A stretch of DNA of 5,344 nucleotides. Origin: Candidatus Symbiothrix sp. Lineage in GTDB: Bacteria; Bacteroidota; Bacteroidia; Bacteroidales; Azobacteroidaceae. The notes beneath the pieces were generated by a model that saw only the letters and a list, made by a program, of their open reading frames with translations, was not told the DNA's origin and ran no database searches. Location: the NCBI GenBank assembly GCA_031270525.1, contig JAISXN010000018.1, forward strand, positions 1 through 5,344, given 5' to 3'. Of the stretch, positions 1 to 5,344 are shown piece after piece (positions within the stretch are counted from its first letter, which is position 1; the number at the start of each line of letters is the position of its first letter). Made by a program: the position numbers and the translations under genes.

Positions 1-201
1 CAGAAAATCCGTCTTGCAAATTGACGGTTCGACAGGCTCACCGGACAGGTAGAAATTCATTCAATAGGATAATAATCAATTAGTTAAATATTTATACCTT
101 TGTCACGAATTGATAATGATAACCGAAATGTCCGTCACCTATACAGTGACAGACAGGATTGTTAAAAAGTTTTAGTGCGTTTTCAGTTTTTAGTTTCTCA
201 T
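1..201. other. Intergenic region downstream of lptD; no supported gene
   Basis: I find no gene I can support here. From about 53 to 128 the DNA is A/T-rich, while the left 50 bases are more G/C-rich. Two short open frames touch the left edge. One is on the minus strand, from an ATG at 60-58, open for 20 codons to the edge and reading MNFYLSGEPVEPSICK at its start. The other is on the plus strand, from the edge to a TAG at 50-52. Neither is long enough to call, and at most one could be real. A hairpin at 129-155 is listed separately. A TACCTTTG string at 95-102 resembles a Bacteroidota -7 box but has no visible -33 partner and points into the 3' end of lptD. Confidence 0.6.
129..155 (-). terminator. 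Hairpin downstream of lptD, possible terminator
   Basis: Read on the minus strand, two 10-base arms, TGTCTGTCAC and GTGACGGACA, flank a 7-base loop (TGTATAG). They pair completely if one U-G wobble is allowed; on the plus strand the same position is a C-A mismatch. It begins 46 bases past the lptD stop codon, in the lptD transcript direction. The stem is followed by only three T residues, so it is a weak match to a classical intrinsic terminator. It could instead stabilise the 3' end of the mRNA or be a protein-binding palindrome. The wobble favours a role in minus-strand RNA. Confidence 0.4.
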
Positions 202-2922
202 TCAATCCCCCCAATTCATCCTGTCCCTGTAATTACTGCTCTGCGAATATTTCAAATCCCGCAACAGGGAAGAACTTACGGAAATCATGAAGTTGTAGGA
301 CTGATAAGGTCCTATGGGAACAACACTTGCAGTCATCTGCCAACAGTGCATTTTTCGTGTAATGTTACATTGCAGGGTAACGAATCGTTTGTTGTCGAAA
401 TCATACGAAGTGGAAAAAGAAAAATCCCAGCCTTTGGTTGGAGAAATATTTCCCGAAATACCTAAAGTCTGATTGATCCGGTAATCATATTCTCGTTTTG
501 CTTTGTTAAATTCGCCATACCCATATCCCAAAGAGTAGTTGAAAGACAAATTCCAGGGAATGTTGGTTATAAGATAACCGTCTTCATCATAATCTCCTTC
601 GGTTTTTTTTGTTTTTCGTAAAGAACCGGATTCCTGCGTTTTTTCAGCGCTCAGGTCGTCCGGCAAGTCTCCTTCTTCATCTTCATCGGTATTGTTGTTT
701 TTGGCATTTTTATCTTCTCCTTTCGTGAACCATTTTTTAATCACGTCATTATTAAGACTATAAGAATATCCTGTTGAAGTTCCTCTGAACCGCCCGAATC
801 CTTTTCCCCATCGCAACTGGTTAATACGCCGCCCGTTTTCGTCGTATTTATAGGAATCAAAAGACCCGCTGAGACTTAAATTTTGACCCAATATTTTGAG
901 GCGAATGGAGGCGCTTAAATCCGACCAGTTCATGGAATCCGCCAGGAAATTATAACTCATTCCTAAACTTAAATTATCAATAAGGCTGATTTTACGGGTC
1001 GAATCGGTTCCGGCAATAGGAATTTTTGCCTCTAAATTATTGTTAATGGAGAAATTAACAGTTGCAGACCGGCCGCTACCCGGAATTCCTAAATTATTAT
1101 AAAGAGCATAAGATATGGTATCCATTTTCGTTCCGTTCGGAATATATGCATGACCGTAATAATTACCCCAGGTAGACAGGTCGGGCGCTCCCGAAAAACT
1201 TACGCTGGGCGTCAGAACATGGCGTATCTGGACTCCTTTCGTCCATTTACCAAAAATAGACCAGGGTTTATACATCCCGTATAATTTCGTATTGGCGCTT
1301 ACGCTCCCGCTAAATTGGGTGTGTATCCATACAGGAACACTTTTAGCCGAATCATCGGTAACGGCTCTTCGCGCAATTGTATCGTATCTCATTGGATTTG
1401 TATAACTAAAAGTTCCACCATAATTAACCGAAGGACTGATTGTAATGTATTTCAGCAAATTAAACGAAGCGGATACCGGAATATTATTAGTCATTTTATT
1501 GTTCCACTTGAGTAAATTGGCTTTTTGGGAAAATTCACGTTCTTTTATACTGCCGCTACTATTTGTTAAGTTACCGGTATAACTCATGTAAATTTTTTCG
1601 TACCATTTTTGTTCGCCGACCTGTTCTTTCCTTTTAAAAGGATAAATCTGACTTATGGTAATCGCTACATTGGGAAACGAAATGCTTAAAGTCGTATCCC
1701 TCGAAACCTGACTGATGGAAAAATTACTGTTGATGGAAAACGGTTTGGTTGGGTGCCTGTAACTGTAAGTCACATTCGACGATTTCGTATTTTGGGTGCG
1801 CGAGTTGTAATCGTAGTATTGATTGAGATTATTCAGGCGTGATTGAGAAGTGGAAAAATCAATGTTGGCGCTGAAAGTGGAATACGGATTGGCTTTCGGG
1901 TCTTGGGAATGTCGCCACGACAAGCGTATATCTTCCGTCCGGCTGTAATCGGAATTTGGCGAATACTTGGTATCTTTATCTCCTGTAATCGTAACCATAT
2001 ATCCTGCATCAAAACTACCCGAATATTTGTATCTTTTCCGGTAAGTTGAGGCCGCGTTCAATCCCCACGAGCCTTTCGTGAAAATTTCCCCCGTCAGTTT
2101 CAAATCTATATAATCGCTGAAAGCAAAATAATAACCGCCGTTCCGCAAAGAAAAACCACGGTTCATTTCATCGTCAAACGTAGGCATAATCACCCCGGAG
2201 GAATATTCTTTCGAGAAAGGAAAAAACCCGAAAGGAATCGCTATCGGCAAAGGAACGTCTTCTACGACCAGATAAGCCGGTCCCATTATCACATTCTTTC
2301 CCGGCCTGACTTTGGCGCGTGTCATTTGGAAATAATAATGCGGATGGTCGTGATCGTCGCAAGCGGTAAATTTGCCGTCCAGCATATTCAGGTCTTCGTT
2401 CGGCATCCGTTTGGTAGTTCCTGCGGTAATGTATCCTTCTCCTTGTTGTGTAATTACGTCGTAAATATACATCTTTTTGGTCTTGAAATTAAAGCGCAAA
2501 CGCTTCATTTCGTATTCCTGCTCGCCTTCCTTGAAAACCGGATACCCAAATTCTTCTCCCACCGAATCCAGGGCGTAAGAAGCATACATAATACTGCTGT
2601 CGGCGTCCAGTTCGATGTATTCGGCGGTCAATTCGCGCGCTTGCTGCGTCACAGACCCTTGCCCGAAAAGATGAAACATGTTTCTTCCTTCGAGAATCAA
2701 TACAATCGAATCTTTGGCATGGGAGTGAATAGGCGCTTCTATCGCACCCGGCTTGACGGAATCTGTTTTCGCCGTAACGGTATCTGTTCCCGCTACAAAA
2801 GTTGAATCATTCACCGCCACAGGGGTCGAATATTCTGCCGAGTCTTGCGCTCCCGCTTTTTGCACAACAAAAAGCAGGAACAGAATGATTGCCCCTAAAT
2901 GATAATGACCTTTATTTAACAT
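202..2922 (-). CDS. lptD: LPS-assembly outer-membrane protein LptD
   Basis: LptD is the outer-membrane beta-barrel that receives LPS from the periplasmic Lpt bridge and inserts it into the outer leaflet. I start it at the ATG at 2922, giving 906 residues, typical of the Bacteroidota family; an adjacent TTG at 2925 would add one residue. Residues 1-25 look like a signal peptide (hydrophobic AIILFLLFVV, then AGA|Q). About 70-185 form the OstA/LptA-like periplasmic domain. The family signature follows: FTACDDHDHPHYYF around C188, EDVPLPIAIPFGFFP at about 220-234, then a long alternating-residue barrel ending in a HCW motif and SSSLLRDLK. Only three cysteines occur (C188, C852, C860). A lysine- and acid-rich stretch with no barrel pattern (about 732-785) looks like an inserted loop. 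It lies 12 bases behind the HD-domain gene and is probably co-transcribed. LptE and the inner-membrane Lpt proteins are not in the window. The family call is very secure. Confidence 0.95.
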   Translation of the reverse strand: MLNKGHYHLGAIILFLLFVVQKAGAQDSAEYSTPVAVNDSTFVAGTDTVTAKTDSVKPGAIEAPIHSHAKDSIVLILEGRNMFHLFGQGSVTQQARELTAEYIELDADSSIMYASYALDSVGEEFGYPVFKEGEQEYEMKRLRFNFKTKKMYIYDVITQQGEGYITAGTTKRMPNEDLNMLDGKFTACDDHDHPHYYFQMTRAKVRPGKNVIMGPAYLVVEDVPLPIAIPFGFFPFSKEYSSGVIMPTFDDEMNRGFSLRNGGYYFAFSDYIDLKLTGEIFTKGSWGLNAASTYRKRYKYSGSFDAGYMVTITGDKDTKYSPNSDYSRTEDIRLSWRHSQDPKANPYSTFSANIDFSTSQSRLNNLNQYYDYNSRTQNTKSSNVTYSYRHPTKPFSINSNFSISQVSRDTTLSISFPNVAITISQIYPFKRKEQVGEQKWYEKIYMSYTGNLTNSSGSIKEREFSQKANLLKWNNKMTNNIPVSASFNLLKYITISPSVNYGGTFSYTNPMRYDTIARRAVTDDSAKSVPVWIHTQFSGSVSANTKLYGMYKPWSIFGKWTKGVQIRHVLTPSVSFSGAPDLSTWGNYYGHAYIPNGTKMDTISYALYNNLGIPGSGRSATVNFSINNNLEAKIPIAGTDSTRKISLIDNLSLGMSYNFLADSMNWSDLSASIRLKILGQNLSLSGSFDSYKYDENGRRINQLRWGKGFGRFRGTSTGYSYSLNNDVIKKWFTKGEDKNAKNNNTDEDEEGDLPDDLSAEKTQESGSLRKTKKTEGDYDEDGYLITNIPWNLSFNYSLGYGYGEFNKAKREYDYRINQTLGISGNISPTKGWDFSFSTSYDFDNKRFVTLQCNITRKMHCWQMTASVVPIGPYQSYNFMISVSSSLLRDLKYSQSSNYRDRMNWGD

Positions 2923-2934
2923 CAAAATTTTCCA

Positions 2935-3477
2935 TTAAGCTATAAACATCTCACACCATTTGTCAAATTTATTTACGGAATCTGCGCCGTATTTAGCAAG
3001 GCTTTTTCTCACCCTGTCTATTGTTTTTTCTTCGTCGGGATGGGTTTTGGAAAAGAATTTATCAGCAAAACAAATCAGTTGTTCTTCCAAACTCACCGGC
3101 ATCATATCGCGTTGCGGAAGAGGAAGATTGTCCGCTATAATATATTCTTTACTCAATCCGGTGCCGGTATGTCTTTCACAGACCAAAGCATGGAAGGGCA
3201 AATTTTCCGCTTTCAACATATCGCTTCCCAAATATCCGTGACAAATATACGGAAACTCTCCGAAACAATAAATATCGGGAGCGATTGTTTTAAAAATACC
3301 GATATCGTGCAGGATAGCCGCTTCATAAATGAATTTTTTGTCCAATTTCATTTCGGGATGAATCTCAGCAAGCGACAAGGCTTTTTCTGCCACTGCAAAA
3401 CTGTGACTTACCAGGATTTTACGCAAATCATCGTTTTTCGGGTAATATTTATTGATAATATCTGTTGGCGTCATCAT
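2935..3477 (-). CDS. HDIG-type HD-domain phosphohydrolase
   Basis: This is a small soluble protein of 180 residues, consisting of one HD domain with no signal peptide or membrane segment. Metal-binding candidates, numbered from the ATG at 3477, are H25 (SHSFAVAEKA), H57-D58 in ILHDIGIF, H80 (ICHGYLG), H103 (CERHTGTGL) and D139 (CFADKFFSK). This matches the H...HD...H...H...D pattern of the family, which hydrolyses phosphate esters, often of nucleotides. The substrate cannot be read from the sequence. The frame could be extended to a TTG at 3501, but that TTG lies inside the TATCTTTG promoter box, so the real start is the ATG at 3477 or the adjacent one at 3474, preceded by AAAGAG. It is the first gene of the minus-strand pair and is followed directly by lptD, in the same reading frame after one TAA. 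A link to envelope biogenesis is inferred from position only. Confidence 0.9.
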   Translation of the reverse strand: MMTPTDIINKYYPKNDDLRKILVSHSFAVAEKALSLAEIHPEMKLDKKFIYEAAILHDIGIFKTIAPDIYCFGEFPYICHGYLGSDMLKAENLPFHALVCERHTGTGLSKEYIIADNLPLPQRDMMPVSLEEQLICFADKFFSKTHPDEEKTIDRVRKSLAKYGADSVNKFDKWCEMFIA

Positions 3478-3498
3478 CTCTTTGATTTTTTGACGGCA

Positions 3499-3506
3499 CA
3501 AAGATA
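3499..3506 (-). promoter_or_regulatory. Promoter -7 box of the HD gene-lptD operon
   Basis: The minus strand reads TATCTTTG, an exact match to the Bacteroidota -7 consensus TAnnTTTG. It lies 21 bases upstream of the chosen ATG, which would give a leader of roughly 15-20 bases. A T-rich stretch (TTTTCTG) about 18-21 bases further upstream could act as the -33 element, but it is not a clean TTTG. The box sets the start of the HD gene because it overlaps the alternative TTG start. Confidence 0.65.
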
Positions 3507-3584
3507 GGAAATAATATCAGGAATCAGAAAATATATGATTATTAGGTATTTCAAATCAAATTCGGTTTATATAATAAATAATCG

Positions 3585-3616
3585 TTATCTTTGCCCCTAA
3601 ATTCTAACAAAGATAA
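3585..3616. repeat. Inverted repeat straddling the amidase transcription start
   Basis: TTATCTTTG at 3585-3593 and CAAAGATAA at 3608-3616 are perfect 9-base inverted copies separated by 14 bases. The left arm contains the -7 box, and the right arm lies in the leader just before the start codon; its TAA is also the in-frame stop that limits the amidase frame. It could be an operator, a remnant of a duplicated promoter box, or chance in A/T-rich DNA. The repeat itself is certain; its function is not. Confidence 0.5.
3586..3593 (+). promoter_or_regulatory. Promoter -7 box of the amidase-MCE operon
   Basis: TATCTTTG on the plus strand matches the Bacteroidota -7 consensus TAnnTTTG. TTCG at 3561-3564, 21 bases upstream, is a near match to the -33 TTTG element. 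Transcription would begin at about 3597-3600, leaving an A/T-rich leader of about 20 bases before the TTG start at 3620. The box is identical to the divergent one at 3506-3499. Confidence 0.7.
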
Positions 3617-3619
3617 TTT

Positions 3620-4417
3620 TTGAACAAAGTTTGGTCTATATTGTTTTTAGCTGTTTTGTTTTTTGCATTTCCGCTGCAAGCCAATACAAACAGTAATCCT
3701 TTCGTACTGGTAATCGACCCCGGTCATGGCGGAAAAGCTACCGGCGCTATCGGGAAACGGGGAAAAGAAAAGGAAATCAATCTGGCGGTAAGCAAACTGC
3801 TGAAACAATATATTTCGGAGGAACACCCTGAGGTCAAAATTATTATGACGAGAACCAGGGATGTGGCGGTCGGTTTGGACGAACGCGCCGACATTGCCAA
3901 CAAGGCAAATGCCAATTTGTTCATTTCCATACATGCCAATGCAATCGCTAAAAATTCGCAACTTAACGGTAGTGAAGTTTATACGTTCGGACTTTCGAGG
4001 ACTAAAGAGAATCTGGAAGTAGCAAAAAGGGAAAATTCGGTTATCTTATTGGAAGACAATTATAAACAGAAATATGAAGGCTTTGACCCTAATTCGTCGG
4101 AATCGTACATTATTTTTGAATTTATGCAAAATAAGTTTACGGAACAGAGCGTAAGTTTCGCTACCATGGTTCAGAAACAATTGGTCGAGACAGCACACAG
4201 GGAAGATTTGGGTGTGAAACAAGCCGAGTTTTTGGTTCTCCGGAAATCAACTATGCCCAGGGTTTTAATTGAACTTGACTTTATCAGCAACCCCCAAGCG
4301 GAGCTATTCATGCTTAGTAAAGAAGGGCAGGAAATTCTGGCTCGCTCCATTTGTAACGCTTTTACCGAATACAAAAAGGATTTCGACCGGAAAACCACAA
4401 CAAAAACAGTAGAGTAA
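3620..4417 (+). CDS. Secreted N-acetylmuramoyl-L-alanine amidase (Amidase_3)
   Basis: This zinc amidase cuts the bond between N-acetylmuramic acid and L-alanine in peptidoglycan, in the periplasm, a reaction used in daughter-cell separation and wall remodelling. The start is TTG: an in-frame TAA lies one codon upstream, and only this start leaves a full signal peptide (residues 1-21, WSILFLAVLFFAF then LQA|N). The next in-frame ATG is residue 76, inside the domain. Zinc ligands are H36 (DPGHGG), E50 (GKEKEINL) and H105 (SIHAN); the catalytic glutamate is E218 (VLIELDFISN). Residues about 118-190, between H105 and E218, form a long helical insert (KRENSVILLEDNYKQKYEG, NSSESYIIFEF) placed like the regulatory region of AmiB/AmiC-type enzymes. 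No AMIN, SPOR or LysM domain is present. At 265 residues it is a short member, ending in a basic, threonine-rich tail. The MCE gene follows after 24 bases, so the two probably share one transcript. Confidence 0.95.
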   Translation: MNKVWSILFLAVLFFAFPLQANTNSNPFVLVIDPGHGGKATGAIGKRGKEKEINLAVSKLLKQYISEEHPEVKIIMTRTRDVAVGLDERADIANKANANLFISIHANAIAKNSQLNGSEVYTFGLSRTKENLEVAKRENSVILLEDNYKQKYEGFDPNSSESYIIFEFMQNKFTEQSVSFATMVQKQLVETAHREDLGVKQAEFLVLRKSTMPRVLIELDFISNPQAELFMLSKEGQEILARSICNAFTEYKKDFDRKTTTKTVE

Positions 4418-4441
4418 TGTAATGACAAATAGACATTTCGT

Positions 4442-5326
4442 ATGAAAAAAAAATTTTCCAAAGAATTAATCATTGGTTTTGTTACCGTGGTTAGCTTGGT
4501 AATCCTTTACATAGGCGTTAATTACCTTAAAGGCATTAATGTATTCAAGTCAAGCAATCATTACTATGTCAAGATGCCGAAAGTCAATGAGTTGCAACAA
4601 TCGAGTCCCGTGTATATCGACGGATTCAAAATCGGCGTAGTGAATGTAATTGATTTTCAGTTCAATAATAAGGATTTTATTACCGTGCAAGTCAATCTGG
4701 ATAAACAGATGAAGATTGAAACCGGAAGTTATTTCGAGTTAAAATCCGGTTTGACTTCGGGCGCTTACCTGGATTTGCGTCTCAATAAACATGTCGGAAC
4801 CTATTGTGCGGTCGGCGATACCCTCGAAGGCGTCTCGACGCCGGGAATGATGGACCAGGTCTCCGAAACGATAATTCCTCAGATTGAGATCATTCTTCCA
4901 CGCTTGGACAGCATTTTGCAGGGCATACAAACGCTTGTGAACCATCCGGCGCTTGCACAGTCTTTGGAACATATCTCGGCGTCGACGGCCTCGTTGGAAA
5001 ATTCCTCGAAACAACTCAATCAAATTCTTTCGAGAGACATTCGCCCGATGTTGTCGAACCTGAATCAAACGACTTCCGATCTGGCCGTTTTTAGCGACAA
5101 AGTCAAGCGGCTGGATTTGGATTTGACCCTGAATAAAGTCAACAGCGCTCTGGATAATATCGGACAATTATCGAAGCAATTGAACAATAAAAATAACTCG
5201 CTGGGATTACTGTTGAATGACAGGTCGTTATACGACCATTTGGATTCGACGGCTGTGAATGCTTCTCAACTGTTATTGGATTTGAAACTGAATCCGAAGC
5301 GATACGTACACTTTTCCGTCTTTTGA
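4442..5326 (+). CDS. MCE/MlaD-family lipid-transport protein
   Basis: MCE proteins are periplasmic, inner-membrane-anchored subunits that bind and pass lipids between the membranes; MlaD does so for phospholipid with an MlaE permease and MlaF ATPase. Residues about 9-29 (LIIGFVTVVSLVILYIGVNYL) give one membrane anchor behind a lysine-rich N-terminus. The MCE domain spans about 38-117, with the typical SPVYIDGFKIGVV and ELKSGLTSGAYLDL motifs. From about 125 to 275 the sequence is helical and rich in Ser, Asn, Gln and Leu, as expected for the coiled region that forms a tunnel or needle in multi-ring assemblies. The C-terminus LNPKRYVHFSVF is the usual Bacteroidota ending, so the gene looks complete at 294 residues. 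Other members, as I recall, carry a few more residues after this. It begins 24 bases after the amidase, with no separate promoter visible. MlaE- and MlaF-like genes are not present and must lie elsewhere. Confidence 0.94.
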   Translation: MKKKFSKELIIGFVTVVSLVILYIGVNYLKGINVFKSSNHYYVKMPKVNELQQSSPVYIDGFKIGVVNVIDFQFNNKDFITVQVNLDKQMKIETGSYFELKSGLTSGAYLDLRLNKHVGTYCAVGDTLEGVSTPGMMDQVSETIIPQIEIILPRLDSILQGIQTLVNHPALAQSLEHISASTASLENSSKQLNQILSRDIRPMLSNLNQTTSDLAVFSDKVKRLDLDLTLNKVNSALDNIGQLSKQLNNKNNSLGLLLNDRSLYDHLDSTAVNASQLLLDLKLNPKRYVHFSVF

Positions 5327-5344
5327 TTTTTTTCGCATTAAAAA

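Noticed and set aside
95..102. TACCTTTG resembling a Bacteroidota -7 box on the plus strand
   Set aside because: No TTTG-like element is found about 20 bases upstream, and it would transcribe only antisense to lptD. Such strings are common in A/T-rich DNA.
175..465. Plus-strand open frame of 96 codons over the 3' end of lptD
   Set aside because: It lies almost wholly antisense to conserved LptD C-terminal sequence, has a composition unlike a real protein, and has no credible promoter.
2326..2805. Plus-strand open frame of 159 codons opposite the LptD N-terminal region
   Set aside because: It mirrors the well-supported LptD periplasmic domain, resembles no family I know, and has no start signals.
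2912..2935. Seven-codon minus-strand frame (MENFDVK) overlapping the HD gene stop as TAATG and running over the lptD start
   Set aside because: It is too short to judge, and the ATG overlap is expected by chance at such a tight junction. It would matter only if conserved in relatives.
3040..3507. Plus-strand open frame of 155 codons opposite the HD-domain gene
   Set aside because: The opposite strand encodes all the metal-binding motifs of the HD family in order; this frame is a shadow.
4739..5167. Minus-strand open frame of 142 codons opposite the MCE gene
   Set aside because: The plus strand has clear MCE motifs here. The minus frame is Arg- and Gln-rich shadow sequence.
5327..5344. T-rich stretch followed by TTAAAAA after the MCE gene, as a possible terminator
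   Set aside because: No G/C stem is seen and the window ends, so nothing can be called.

Overview
The window reads as chromosomal DNA of a Bacteroidota bacterium, most likely from the order Bacteroidales. Three signs support this. The proteins carry the Bacteroidota versions of their families: LptD with IPFGFFP and HCW motifs, an amidase ending in ELDFISNP, and an MCE protein ending in NPKRYVHFSVF. Two promoter boxes match the Bacteroidota -7 consensus TAnnTTTG. Genes lack Shine-Dalgarno sites and have A/T-rich leaders. All four main genes are intact and code for cell-envelope functions or sit with such genes. I see no mobile element, CRISPR array, tRNA, rRNA or defence system.

Layout: positions 1-201 are non-coding or hold only the unsupported edge of another gene. 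They contain a hairpin (129-155) that follows lptD. On the minus strand, an HDIG-type HD-domain phosphohydrolase (3477-2935) is followed after 12 bases by lptD (2922-202), the outer-membrane LPS translocon. On the plus strand, a secreted N-acetylmuramoyl-L-alanine amidase (3620-4417, TTG start) is followed after 24 bases by a membrane-anchored MCE/MlaD-family lipid-transport protein (4442-5326). The two pairs diverge from a 142-bp intergenic region with one TATCTTTG box per direction.

The locus groups three envelope tasks: inserting LPS into the outer membrane, cleaving peptidoglycan during growth or division, and moving phospholipid between membranes. The divergent promoter region gives the two arms a place to be co-regulated, though that is inference. 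The partners of the encoded proteins (LptE and the Lpt ABC transporter, MlaE/MlaF, amidase activators) are not in the window. No new system is evident. The points most worth a second look are the inverted TATCTTTG/CAAAGATAA pair straddling the inferred amidase transcription start, the three-cysteine pattern and long acidic insert of LptD, the probable regulatory insert in the amidase, and the same-frame junction between the HD gene and lptD.
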